Source of the DNA: Pirellulales bacterium
GTDB lineage: Bacteria > Planctomycetota > Planctomycetia > Pirellulales > JAICIG01
Direction: 5' to 3'
NCBI GenBank assembly: GCA_035533075.1
Contig: DATLUO010000140.1
Span: 1-64,000, forward strand
DNA length: 64,000 nt
Shown here in pieces: positions 31,985-40,014 of this stretch. A program made the translations under genes and the position numbers. Within the stretch, counting starts at the first letter, position 1. Every line of letters begins with the position of its first letter. Under the pieces are notes generated by a model. That model searched no databases. It was not told where the DNA came from and saw only the letters and a list, made by a program, of their open reading frames with translations.

Positions 31985-33220
31985 ATGAAACCTCATCTGC
32001 ACCTGGTCGTTTCTCTCACGCTGGCCGTCGCCTGTGTGGCGATAGCGGCAGGTGCCGAACCGGCCTCCGACAAACCGCCCGTCATCGTGACCGAACGGGC
32101 ATGGCAGATCCACCGAGACTCCCCGGTGTTCGACGGCCACAACGACCTGCCGTGGAGATTGCGAGACGAGTTCGGCGGCTCGCTGGACAAGTGCGATCTT
32201 TCTCAGCCGCAGCCCCGCTTGCAGACCGACATTCCGCGCCTGCGACGAGGCGGCGTCGGGGCGCAGTTCTGGTCGGTCTATGTGCCGGCCGAGACGAGCC
32301 AGTCGGGCACCGCCCTGCGCGATACCCTGGAGCAGATCGACCTGGTCTACCAGATCGTCGCCCGCTATCCCGAAACGTTCGAGCTGGCACTGACCGCCGA
32401 CGACGTCGAGCGAATTCACCGGCAGGGAAAAATCGCCTCGTTGATCGGCGTCGAAGGCGGGCATTCAATCCAAGAATCGTTGGGCGCGTTGCGGCAGCTC
32501 TACAAGCTCGGCGCACGCTACATGACGCTCACCCACAGCGACACGCTGTCGTGGGCCGATTCGGCCACCGACGACGCCAAACACGGCGGACTGACGCCCT
32601 TCGGCGAAGAAGTGGTGCGCGAGATGAACCGCCTGGGGATGCTGGTCGACATCTCGCACGTTTCGGCCGATACGATGCGCGACGCGCTGCGGGTGTCGCG
32701 GGCGCCGATCATCGCCTCGCATTCGTCGGCCTATGCCATCGCGCCGCATCGCCGCAACGTGCCCGACGACGTGCTCGTCGGCCTGCGCGACAACGGCGGC
32801 GTGGTGATGGTCAACTTTTTCTCGGGCTTTGTCGTGCCCGAAGCCGCTCGTCGCAGGGCCGACTTTCTGGAAGTCCGCCGCGAACTGAAGGCCCGGTTTC
32901 CCGACAAGGCCGACTACGAAGCCGCCGTCGAACGCTGGGACAACGCCCATCCGATCTCGCCCGGAACGGTGCGGACGGTGGTGGACCATATCGAGCACAT
33001 CGCGAAGGTGGCGGGCATCGACCACGTCGGCCTCGGTTCCGACTACGACGGCGTCTCGATGGTGCCCAAGCAACTCGAAAACGTTTCCTGCTATCCCTAT
33101 CTCACGCAGGAGTTATTGGACCGCGGCTATGACGAAGCGGCGATCAGGAAGATTTTGGGCGGCAACATGCTTCGCGTCCTTCGCCGGGCGGAAGAAGTCG
33201 CCCGCCAACCGGCAGGCTGA
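31985..33220 (+). CDS. Membrane dipeptidase (peptidase family M19), secreted
   Basis: 411 residues. Signal peptide (~1-24: VVSLTLAVACVAIAAGA). Metal ligands of family M19 are in place: DGHNDLPWRL (~49-58, H-x-D), EGGHSIQ (the bridging glutamate), SHSSAYA and HVGLGSDYDG (the conserved Asp). These zinc enzymes cleave dipeptides, including D-amino-acid containing ones, outside the cytoplasm. The likely role is peptide scavenging. The gene is unlikely to belong to the AAA module upstream. It is followed by two head-to-head palindromes before a convergent gene. Confidence 0.92.
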   Translation: MKPHLHLVVSLTLAVACVAIAAGAEPASDKPPVIVTERAWQIHRDSPVFDGHNDLPWRLRDEFGGSLDKCDLSQPQPRLQTDIPRLRRGGVGAQFWSVYVPAETSQSGTALRDTLEQIDLVYQIVARYPETFELALTADDVERIHRQGKIASLIGVEGGHSIQESLGALRQLYKLGARYMTLTHSDTLSWADSATDDAKHGGLTPFGEEVVREMNRLGMLVDISHVSADTMRDALRVSRAPIIASHSSAYAIAPHRRNVPDDVLVGLRDNGGVVMVNFFSGFVVPEAARRRADFLEVRRELKARFPDKADYEAAVERWDNAHPISPGTVRTVVDHIEHIAKVAGIDHVGLGSDYDGVSMVPKQLENVSCYPYLTQELLDRGYDEAAIRKILGGNMLRVLRRAEEVARQPAG

Positions 33221-33239
33221 CGATTGCTACACCGAACGT

Positions 33240-33329
33240 ACGGTGGGACCAGCGAGCTTGCGAGCGCTGGCCCACCGTTAGCGACGTCGATAGCGGTGGG
33301 CCGGCGCTCGCAAGCTCGCTGGTCCCACC
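33240..33329. repeat. Two palindromes of the GGTGGGACCAGCG family arranged head to head
   Basis: Copy one (33240-33278) reads GGTGGGACCAGCGAGCTTGC and onward; copy two (33294-33329) is its near reverse complement. Each folds alone, and the pair can form one long stem. The pair sits exactly between the convergent stops of the dipeptidase (33220) and the phosphotransferase-like gene (33339), so it may serve as a bidirectional transcription stop. Confidence 0.85.
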
Positions 33330-33338
33330 TTACGAGGG

Positions 33339-34361
33339 TCAAACGCCAAACGCCGTTTGACCGACGAGATGCTCCAACCGCGCCAGATTCGCATCGAGCC
33401 GCTCGCAGATCGCGGCCCGGTTTTCAAACTCGCGGCCCTCCAGGTAAATCCATTCCAGCCAACTCATGCCCGAAAGCAACACGTTCGAGCGGTCGAACGC
33501 CGTGACCAGCAGCGCCTCGCCCGACGAAAGCGGACGGACCGAGTCGTAGGCGTTGAGGGCTTCGAGCCAGGCCGCGCTGTCGTCGCCGCACAGACTGCCC
33601 AGCAGCCGGGCGACGTCGGTGGCCACCGAGTCGACGCGCAGGGCCCCAAAGTCGATCAGCCCGCTCACCTCGTCGCCGACAAAGAGCACATGGTCGTGCC
33701 AGATGTCGCGGATGCATGGTTCCAGCGAAGCCTGGATGGGGAGGGCCTGCCGCAACACGTCGGCCACCGCTTCGGCGGCACGGGCAAAAAGCGGCACGAG
33801 CCTTCGGGCACGCTCGGCCATCTCCGGCCAGTCGCCCGCGGTAATGGCGGCCGAAACCTGTACCAGCCTGGCGTCATTCCAGACTTCCAGACGCTTCAGC
33901 CGGCTCCGCAGGCCCGGGGCCGTGCCCGGACCACGATGCGGCAACGGAAAGCTGGCGGCCGCCTGATGAAAACCGGCCAAGGCGGTGGCGGCGGCGCGCA
34001 GCCGGGCCAACGACGGCGAGCGGTGATAGTCGGCCTCACCCGGCAGCCAGGGAGTCAGCTCCCAGAGGTGCCCGGCCTCGCAAACGTATCCCGCGAGGGT
34101 GCGGGTTTCCAGCGGCAGCGGCACAAGGCCAAAGCCTTCCTGATGGACGTGCCACAGCACCGCCTGGATGAACTCAAGCTGCTGCCGGTCGGGGTGTTCG
34201 CGCGGCCAGCGACGCAGGCACAAGACGCCGGCCTGGGCAGAGACGCGCCAGAAGCGTGCCCCGCTGAAGCCCCCGGCCGAAGCCAGCGGCTCGATGCGCA
34301 GCGGCTGGCAATCGGCCCCATAGGCCGCAAGCACTCGCCGGCAGGCATGTTCGTCGGCCAT
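33339..34361 (-). CDS. Aminoglycoside phosphotransferase-fold (APH/choline kinase-like) protein
   Basis: 340 residues from ATG 34361; GAGGAG precedes it only 1 base away, so an upstream start (34385) is possible. The kinase-like fold is shown by SAGGFSGARFWRV (nucleotide loop, ~25-37), CLRRWP (lysine-bearing strand replaced by an R-R pair), then the catalytic loop IRDIWHDHVLFVGDEVSGLI followed by DFGALRVDSVATDVARLLGS (D-F-G metal-binding equivalent). This corresponds to APH and related small-molecule kinases. The 'phosphotransferase enzyme family' is common in planctomycetes, with unknown substrate. No resistance context is present. Confidence 0.75.
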   Translation of the reverse strand: MADEHACRRVLAAYGADCQPLRIEPLASAGGFSGARFWRVSAQAGVLCLRRWPREHPDRQQLEFIQAVLWHVHQEGFGLVPLPLETRTLAGYVCEAGHLWELTPWLPGEADYHRSPSLARLRAAATALAGFHQAAASFPLPHRGPGTAPGLRSRLKRLEVWNDARLVQVSAAITAGDWPEMAERARRLVPLFARAAEAVADVLRQALPIQASLEPCIRDIWHDHVLFVGDEVSGLIDFGALRVDSVATDVARLLGSLCGDDSAAWLEALNAYDSVRPLSSGEALLVTAFDRSNVLLSGMSWLEWIYLEGREFENRAAICERLDANLARLEHLVGQTAFGV

Positions 34362-34916
34362 ACTCCTCACGTTCCTGAAAACCATCGCCGCGGCCGATCG
34401 CGCCACGAAATTACACCGCTACTTAGGATACTTTCGGCAGGTCGATGCCGCGGGCAGCGGCGAGCGCCGCGCCGCTCGGCAATTCAGCCGTAAACCGCCC
34501 CGCCTCCGATCTTTACCGGCTGCAACGCGGGTAGTCTAGGGCGTCTTTATACTTCACGCGGCCGAAAATGAGGGATTTTTCCGCGAGCAAAAGCGGTGGC
34601 TGGGGCAGAGCTTGGCCAGATAGCGGCTGGCGCCCATCAACGGCGTGGCGGCCAAGCGATGCCCCGGTTGGACGCACCGGGGCATCGTCTGGCCGCCGAG
34701 ATGAACGCAGTGCCAGCCTTCACGTGGCCAGACTCTGCCCCAGCCACCCCCAATGTCTCATTCTCGGCCGCGTGAAGTAGAACCACCGCGACTTTGCCGG
34801 CCTTGCCTGGGCAATCGCGAGCGTGCGGGTGGTGGAGGATGGCCTTCCTAGACTGTCCAGGCTCGTTTTGAGGGCCAGGAACCAGCGGCTTGCTGGAGCG
34901 ATTGGACATCGGAGTT
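34362..34916. other. Non-coding spacer holding MITE-like element copy 2
   Basis: No gene was recognised. Apart from the element at 34548-34779, the spacer holds no other feature I could identify. Confidence 0.6.
34548..34779. mobile_element. MITE-like palindromic element, copy 2 (232 bp)
   Basis: Left end TATACTTCACGCGGCCGAAA and right end TTCTCGGCCGCGTGAAGTA are inverted repeats with one or two changes. The internal arms (GGCTGGGGCAGAGCTTGGCC with CTCTGCCCCAGCC; GATGCCCCGGT with ACCGGGGCATC) pair, so the element is one long hairpin. It aligns along its length with 23229-23457, including ATGCCCCGG and GGCCGCCGAGATGAACG. No open frame. It would need an outside transposase. Confidence 0.8.
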
Positions 34917-36020
34917 TCACTCCCCGAAGCGCCGCAGGCGGTAGAGCATCAGGCCGTGGACGGCGTGATAGAGCCCGCCGCACTCGACCGGCAGGTCGGC
35001 CGTCTCTTCCAACAGGCCGCAGAGATAGGTCGCGGCACGCGTCACCCAGGGCTGACGCAATTCGTCGCCCGTCGCCGCCAGGCAGACGAACTCCAGCACG
35101 TGACCGGTGGTGTTGAGCCGCAGGCCGATGTCGGCCGAGCTGCTGGACCGCTGGAAATAGTTGGTCGAAAAACCGCCGTCGGGCTGCTGATATTCACGCG
35201 CGTCGGCCAGGGCCTGCTTGACCTTCTCGTCGGCCACCTGCCAGATGCCCGCCAGCTTGCCGCCTTCGACGAGATGGCGGTTCAGAGTCGAGGCGATGCC
35301 GTACATGCGGTGCGTGCCGCCGCAAGTGCTGCTGGCCAGGTCCTGCTTGCACTCCAGCTCGAGCAGCCGCTCGATCGACCACTCGCTGCCGTCGCGGGCC
35401 TGCCACTTCGAATCGAGCGGCAGGTACACGCTGAACGCCATCAGCGTCCAAGTGGCTTCCATGCCTTCGCGCACGTCCCATTGGGCTTGAGTGACCATGT
35501 CGTGGATGGTGAACTCCTGCCCGCGCACGTTGATCTTGGCGTCGAGCGGCACGTCGCACTGGGCGAAATAACCGAGCCACTGATCGTCGTGCCCCTCGCC
35601 GCTTTTGCTCCCCGGCTCCTCGACGTCCTTGAGTCCCTTCTCGCCCGGCACAAGCTGCCAGCCACGCATCTGCCCGCCGTCGAACAGCCACTCGATGCCC
35701 GGCACCAGCTTGCCGTTGTCGTTGAGTTGTAGCGAGTCACCGTAGGCCAGCATGCCGTGGATGATTTGCCAGGCGTTGTTCACCTGCGGACTCATGTGCC
35801 GCTTGCCTGTCAACTCGATCACGTTGTCGAGCCGGTCACGCAGCGTTTTATCGTCGGGCAGGCTGGGCAAAGCGGCCACTGCCGATGGCGTGGCATCGAC
35901 GTCATTTAGGGCATGCGACGCCTGGCTGGTCGTGTCGGAGCACCCGGAGAGTGTCGGAAGCAAGAGCGCGATGGCCAGCGGCACGGCTGACGGTCGGCAG
36001 AGGGAAGTCGTAGAGGGCAT
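34917..36020 (-). CDS. Lipoprotein with terpene-cyclase-like (squalene/prenyltransferase-like) helical fold
   Basis: 367 residues from ATG 36020. Signal peptide with lipobox-like LLLPTLSGCS (cysteine ~27). The mature part is rich in helix pairs such as NAWQIIHGMLAYGDS, IHDMVTQAQWDVREGMEATW, REYQQPDGGFSTNYFQR and NTTGHVLEFVCLAATGDELR. This is the pattern of alpha-alpha toroid proteins related to prenyltransferases and squalene cyclases. The QQPDGGFS motif resembles the QW repeat. Planctomycete homologues are conserved but uncharacterised. A palindromic repeat lies just upstream (36088-36130); the frame stays open through it, but the signal peptide shows where the real start is. Confidence 0.7.
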   Translation of the reverse strand: MPSTTSLCRPSAVPLAIALLLPTLSGCSDTTSQASHALNDVDATPSAVAALPSLPDDKTLRDRLDNVIELTGKRHMSPQVNNAWQIIHGMLAYGDSLQLNDNGKLVPGIEWLFDGGQMRGWQLVPGEKGLKDVEEPGSKSGEGHDDQWLGYFAQCDVPLDAKINVRGQEFTIHDMVTQAQWDVREGMEATWTLMAFSVYLPLDSKWQARDGSEWSIERLLELECKQDLASSTCGGTHRMYGIASTLNRHLVEGGKLAGIWQVADEKVKQALADAREYQQPDGGFSTNYFQRSSSSADIGLRLNTTGHVLEFVCLAATGDELRQPWVTRAATYLCGLLEETADLPVECGGLYHAVHGLMLYRLRRFGE

Positions 36021-36087
36021 GGGCGCGAAGATGTTTGAAAGCGTAACCGAAGAATCGGGGGGAACAGGTTTGGACCGCCGGGCGGAT

Positions 36088-36130
36088 GTAGGGTGGGCCG
36101 GCGCTCGCAAGCTCGCTGGTCCCATCCTAC
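36088..36130. repeat. Palindromic repeat of the GGTGGGACCAGCG family, between divergent genes
   Basis: Arms GTAGGGTGGGCCGGCG and CGCTGGTCCCATCCTAC flank the loop CTCGCAAGCT. Unlike the other copies, it lies in a divergent spacer (36020 minus, 36254 plus), so it cannot be a terminator for neighbours here. Confidence 0.75.
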
Positions 36131-36253
36131 GGAAGATACCACACGATTTGCCATCGCTCCAGCCGACTGGGCACTTTGGCTAATTCGGGTTAAGTGTGTA
36201 GGCGGAGACCGCCGATAAACGATCTGAGTCGCTACGGACAGGATTCGAGCATA

Positions 36254-37345
36254 ATGAATGATCGGCGGCGATTGATGACGCTTTCGGTATCGGTTTTGAC
36301 CATCGTGTCGTTGGGCGCGGTCGGCATCACCGCTTTATACCTTCTGCCGCTGGGCGATCGAGGCGTTGCCGCGCCGGTGGCAAAAAACCTCTGGCTGGCG
36401 CTGGGCAGCACCGCGGTTTTCGTCTTCGCCGGCGCCACGCTGCTGCTGCGAATCAGCCAGCCCTTGCTGCGGCGGTTGGAAGAAACCGAACGGCAGCTTC
36501 GGGCACTCGTGGTCACGCTCGAGGCCAAGGCCGGCGACCTGGCGCGGACCAACCAGGAACTCGACGACTTTACCTACGTCGCCTCGCACGACCTGAAAGA
36601 ACCGTTGCGCGGCATCAGCGCCTACTGCGATATTTTGCTGGATGAATATCGCGACAAGCTCGACGACAACGGGCGACGAATGATGACGACGCTCGTCGAT
36701 CTCTGCGGCCGGTTGAGCCACCTCATTGACGACCTGCTCGCCTTCTGCCGGGCAGGCCGAACGCCCGAAGCAACCGACCTCGATCTCGACGAAGTGCTCG
36801 ACGAAGTGTTGGTGACCCTCGGGCCGGCCATCGACGCGCGCGGCGGCCGCGTGCGGCGGCTGAATCGTTTGCCGGTGGTCCACGGCGATGCGACGCTCTT
36901 GGGCATGGTGCTGCAAAACCTGATTTCCAACGGGCTGAAGTTCAACGACAGCGCTTCTCCGACCGTGGAAGTCGAGGTGCTGGATGGCCAGCGACCGACC
37001 ATCGTGGTGCGCGACAACGGCATCGGCATCGAACCCCGCCATCACGAGGCGGTGTTCGCGATGTTCCGGCGACTCCACGCGCGAAACAAGTATGAAGGGA
37101 CGGGCGCGGGACTGTCGATTGCCCGGAAGGTTGTCGAAAACCACGGTGGCCGGATGTGGCTGGAGTCGCAGCCGGGAGAAGGATCGGCGTTCTTCTTTAC
37201 GCTGCCCGTGGCGGTAGGCGCAGAACAGAAAGCGGAAAAGGGGAATTGCAAATTGCAAATTGCAAATTGCGAATTGGCCATTTCGAGCGCTCAGAATCGA
37301 GAAGCGGAACTCGCTGCCGCTTACGTCTCAACGCCTATCGCCTAA
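36254..37345 (+). CDS. Membrane sensor histidine kinase
   Basis: 363 residues from ATG 36254. Two membrane helices (~8-33 and ~45-66) enclose a very short extracytoplasmic loop, so it probably senses an internal or membrane signal. A coiled linker is followed by HisKA with phospho-accepting H112 in ASHDLKEPLRG, then HATPase_c (N box NLISNGLKFND, G1 DNGIGIEP, G2 GTGAGLSIARKVVENHGG). The catalytic core ends near residue 320. The last ~40 residues (CKLQIANCELAISS) come from the AATTGCA short repeat and are not part of the kinase fold. The next gene begins 10 bases downstream and encodes the likely partner. Confidence 0.9.
   Translation: MNDRRRLMTLSVSVLTIVSLGAVGITALYLLPLGDRGVAAPVAKNLWLALGSTAVFVFAGATLLLRISQPLLRRLEETERQLRALVVTLEAKAGDLARTNQELDDFTYVASHDLKEPLRGISAYCDILLDEYRDKLDDNGRRMMTTLVDLCGRLSHLIDDLLAFCRAGRTPEATDLDLDEVLDEVLVTLGPAIDARGGRVRRLNRLPVVHGDATLLGMVLQNLISNGLKFNDSASPTVEVEVLDGQRPTIVVRDNGIGIEPRHHEAVFAMFRRLHARNKYEGTGAGLSIARKVVENHGGRMWLESQPGEGSAFFFTLPVAVGAEQKAEKGNCKLQIANCELAISSAQNREAELAAAYVSTPIA
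37244..37275. repeat. Period-7 repeat inside the kinase C-terminus
   Basis: AATTGCAAATTGCAAATTGC with a period of 7 bases continues the reading frame of the kinase and encodes NCKLQIANCE. The repeat is also at 41222-41262 and 18512-18531. Confidence 0.8.
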
Positions 37346-37354
37346 CGCCTTCAA

Positions 37355-38515
37355 ATGCTCCAGCAAACCGCCAGCCCTGTGCGACCGCGTGCCATGTCGG
37401 CGCCGCCGATGACGGTGCTGGTGGCCGACGACAGCCGGCCCGACCGCGATTATTTGGCATGGCAACTGCGTCGGGCGCTGCGGCCCCAACCGACGATTCT
37501 GGAAGCCGAATCGTCGGCCGAAGCATTGAGCATTCTGGCCCGCCGGCCGGTCGACGTGGTGTTGGTCGATTATTTGTTGCCCGACATGAACGGCCTCGAC
37601 TTGCTCAGCCGAATTGTCGAACGTGCCACGGGCACGGCCGTCGTGTTCATGTCGGGTCAAGGCAACGAACGCGTGGCGGCCGAAGCCATCAAACGCGGCG
37701 CGCACGATTATTTCGTCAAGCAAAGCCTGAACGGCGAGGAGTTGGGGCAGGCCCTTCGATTGGCCGTGAGCGACGGTCGAAACGACCGTGAAGAACGGGC
37801 CAGTTCGCAGCGTCTGCACCGGGCGCATCACGAGCTCGACCACTTTGTGCGCGCGCTGTCGCACGATATGAACGCCAACTTCATGTTGCTCGACCACTCC
37901 TTTCGCGAGCTGCGTCGGTCATACAGCCGGGCGCCGCTCAAGGGCCTGACCGACGGGTTTTCGCACGTAGACGCTTGCCTGAAACAGTCGCGTCGCTTTC
38001 TGGAAGACCTCGTCACGTTGGCCCGCACCGGCAGCGTCAGCATGGATCCGGCCCGCGTCGAGCTGGCGAAGCTCGTCGACGAAGTCTTGTTCGAACAGCG
38101 AGAGCTGCTCGAAGACCGCCGCGTGCAGGCCGAGCGTGATGGCACGCTGCCGGCCGTCTGGTGCAATGAAGGCCGCGTCAAGCAGGTGATCACCAATCTT
38201 CTCCGCAACGCCGTGCGGCACGGCTGCGACAAGCACTCGCCCCAGGTCACCGTGTCGCACATCGCCCCGCGCGACGGCGACGCGCGGTTCGTCTGGCTGA
38301 CAGTCCACGACAACGGGCCGGGAATACCGGTGGAGTCCCGAGAAGAGATTTTTGTACCGGGGCGGCGCTTGCCCGGTGCCCACGAGTCGGGCAGCGGCAT
38401 GGGCCTGGCGATTGTCCGCAAGATTGTGGAGCACTACGACGGCAAGGTGTTTGTCGATCCTCAGTGTTCGCAAGGGACGACGTTCGTGGTCATGCTGCCG
38501 AGAGGCGAGGCCTAG
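37355..38515 (+). CDS. Response regulator fused to a histidine kinase
   Basis: 386 residues. ATG 37355 lies 10 bases after the sensor kinase stop; a second ATG at 37394 is possible. N-terminal receiver domain (~20-135) with phospho-acceptor D72 in VDVVLVDYLLPDMNG and the switch lysine in DYFVKQS. Then a HisKA-like segment with histidine ~170 in FVRALSHDMNANF, and HATPase_c (NLLRNAVRHG, DNGPGIPVES, GSGMGLAIVRKIVEHYDG). It is likely phosphorylated by the upstream membrane kinase and relays the signal by its own kinase domain; there is no DNA-binding domain. The target protein is not in the window. Confidence 0.88.
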   Translation: MLQQTASPVRPRAMSAPPMTVLVADDSRPDRDYLAWQLRRALRPQPTILEAESSAEALSILARRPVDVVLVDYLLPDMNGLDLLSRIVERATGTAVVFMSGQGNERVAAEAIKRGAHDYFVKQSLNGEELGQALRLAVSDGRNDREERASSQRLHRAHHELDHFVRALSHDMNANFMLLDHSFRELRRSYSRAPLKGLTDGFSHVDACLKQSRRFLEDLVTLARTGSVSMDPARVELAKLVDEVLFEQRELLEDRRVQAERDGTLPAVWCNEGRVKQVITNLLRNAVRHGCDKHSPQVTVSHIAPRDGDARFVWLTVHDNGPGIPVESREEIFVPGRRLPGAHESGSGMGLAIVRKIVEHYDGKVFVDPQCSQGTTFVVMLPRGEA

Positions 38516-38561
38516 CCGTCGTCGACGGGCCAAAGCTGCATTTGATCGCGGGCGTGCGGTC

Positions 38562-38957
38562 CTAATATCCCTTGGGAGGCTTTTTGCTGCGCGGCTTCTT
38601 GTTGTTGGCCGCGTTCGGTTCAGCGGCCTTGAGTGCCTGATCGAGCTTCTCGACGACTGACACGTTCGGCGAATGCGTGGCCCGTTCCAGCCGGTCGAGC
38701 GTTTCCACACGAACTCCGGCGCGGCTGGCCAACTCGGCTTGCGACCAGCCCAGCGCCCGACGCGATCGGATCAGGTCGCGGGCCAGGATGATACGCGCGG
38801 TCTCGATGGCCGGATAGTTGCCGTTCGGCAGAGCTGGGGGCAATTCCGGCTCGATCGGTTCACCCACCAAGCGCGCAAATTCCACTTCGGGCAAGATCAC
38901 GAAACGTTCGCCGCCCAAGGTCACGGTCTGAATAACCGGGGATTCACTCATCGTCAT
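38562..38957 (-). CDS. XRE-family antitoxin (HigA-like)
   Basis: 131 residues from ATG 38957 (an ATG at 38951 overlaps the toxin stop more neatly). The C-terminal half holds an XRE helix-turn-helix: LIRSRRALGWSQAELASRAG and VETLDRLERATHSPNVSVVE. The tail is lysine/proline rich (KKPRSKKPPKGY). The N-terminal ~60 residues (GGERFVILPEVEFARLVGEP) may bind the toxin. It follows the RelE-like toxin gene with an overlapping start, the toxin-first order typical of HigBA. Autoregulation is expected by family, but no operator was identified. Confidence 0.8.
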   Translation of the reverse strand: MTMSESPVIQTVTLGGERFVILPEVEFARLVGEPIEPELPPALPNGNYPAIETARIILARDLIRSRRALGWSQAELASRAGVRVETLDRLERATHSPNVSVVEKLDQALKAAEPNAANNKKPRSKKPPKGY

Positions 38958-39237
38958 AGAAGCCATCGCGGTGTCCGATTTTTTCGACAATTAAAACTTC
39001 GGGCACGGCCGGTTGATCCTCCTGTGCCGGCTGGCCCGGTTGAACGTAAAACTGAAGGCGGTAGTCGCCGGTGCGAGCGCGGTATCGCCCCGCCAGCGGG
39101 CCCGACAGCGCTTTGACCCCGCTCACAGCGGGCCAGTTCCGCAATCGCTCCAGCACCTTTACGACACGCGCTTGGATTGGTTTGGGCAGCTTTGCCAACT
39201 GTTCGCGCGCCACCGGCGTCAACTGGACAATGGCCAT
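38944..39237 (-). CDS. RelE/ParE-family toxin (HigB-like)
   Basis: 97 residues. The RelE fold is recognised by the start VQLTPVAREQLAKLPKPIQA, the central LSGPLAGRYRARTGDYRLQF (the conserved G-x-(Y/W)-R-x-R-x-G-x-Y-R-x-x-Y segment) and VLIVEKIGHRDGFYD at the end (the conserved H-R near the C-terminus). Such toxins cleave mRNA at the ribosome, or inhibit gyrase in the ParE branch. It is encoded directly before its XRE antitoxin, whose start overlaps this stop, so the pair is one operon. No mobile element was seen at its ends. Confidence 0.85.
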   Translation of the reverse strand: MAIVQLTPVAREQLAKLPKPIQARVVKVLERLRNWPAVSGVKALSGPLAGRYRARTGDYRLQFYVQPGQPAQEDQPAVPEVLIVEKIGHRDGFYDDE

Positions 39238-39274
39238 GATCCAGTATCCGTTCGGCTTGATTCGGGTGTCAAGA

Positions 39275-40006
39275 TCACGGCAACTCGCGCAGCCGCAGGT
39301 GCTTGAATTCCACCGGAGCGCCTTCCGACTCGAGGCAAAGATAACCGCTCGGCGGCTGGCAGCCGGTGCCGCCGGAAACCTCCTCGCCGTTGACCCACAA
39401 CCGCACTTCGCCGTTGATCGCCCGCACGTAGTAGTGGTTCCACTGGCCGACGCCCTTCGTGAGCTGCTTGCGCGGAAAGCTGCGGTCGCCGTTGGGCGAC
39501 TTCGGCTCGAAGGGCGTCATCTTGGCGCCGCCCGTGGGAAACACGTCGCCGTTGGTCGTGAACCAGTCGGGCTTCTTGCCGGTCCGCTTTTCGTATTGCT
39601 CGGCAAAGCCGTGATCGAGCACCTGCACTTCGATGCCGTGCGGCAGCTTGCCCGGCGGAAGTCCGCTGAGCGACTCTTCGCTTCCCCAAACAAACACACC
39701 CGAATTGCCGCCCGACTGCAGATGCCGCCACTCGACGACCAACTCGAAATTGGTGTAGGGCTTTTGACTGCGGACGACTCCCACGGGTTTGCCCGTGCAG
39801 TGGACCACGCCGTCCTTCCACGACCACGTTTCGGGGTCGCAGTTGACGTTCGTAAAATCGCTCTCGCCCAACTCCTTCCATCCCGGTCCCCTGCCGTCGA
39901 TGCAGGCCCTGGGCAAAGCGGCCTCGTCGTCAGCCGGTGCCAGCGAAGCGTTCCCCAGCATTGCGACGACAAGGCAGACCGCGAGATGATGGCAGGCTGG
40001 CTTCAT
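39275..40006 (-). CDS. Secreted DUF1080 (3-keto-disaccharide hydrolase-like) protein
   Basis: 243 residues from ATG 40006. Signal peptide (AVCLVVAMLGNASLAPAD). The rest is the concanavalin-like DUF1080 fold: CDPETWSWKDGVVHCTGKPV, NFELVVEWRHLQSGGNSGVF, VWGSEE, HGIEVQVLDHGFA, DVFPTGGAKMTPFEPKSPNG, GQWNHYYVRAINGEVRLWVN and GYLCLESEGAPVEFKHLRLR. Family members hydrolyse 3-keto-glycosides and are abundant in planctomycetes. The preceding gene's stop overlaps an upstream GTG of this frame (40015-40018), so the FG-GAP protein and this enzyme are one operon and probably act together on polysaccharide-derived sugars. Confidence 0.9.
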   Translation of the reverse strand: MKPACHHLAVCLVVAMLGNASLAPADDEAALPRACIDGRGPGWKELGESDFTNVNCDPETWSWKDGVVHCTGKPVGVVRSQKPYTNFELVVEWRHLQSGGNSGVFVWGSEESLSGLPPGKLPHGIEVQVLDHGFAEQYEKRTGKKPDWFTTNGDVFPTGGAKMTPFEPKSPNGDRSFPRKQLTKGVGQWNHYYVRAINGEVRLWVNGEEVSGGTGCQPPSGYLCLESEGAPVEFKHLRLRELP

Positions 40007-40014
40007 TGGCTCAC

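Noticed and set aside
36021-36125. Longer start for the lipoprotein gene through the palindrome at 36088-36130
   Set aside because: The added residues (MGPASLRAPAHP) are the translated repeat. A signal peptide with a lipobox follows the ATG at 36020.
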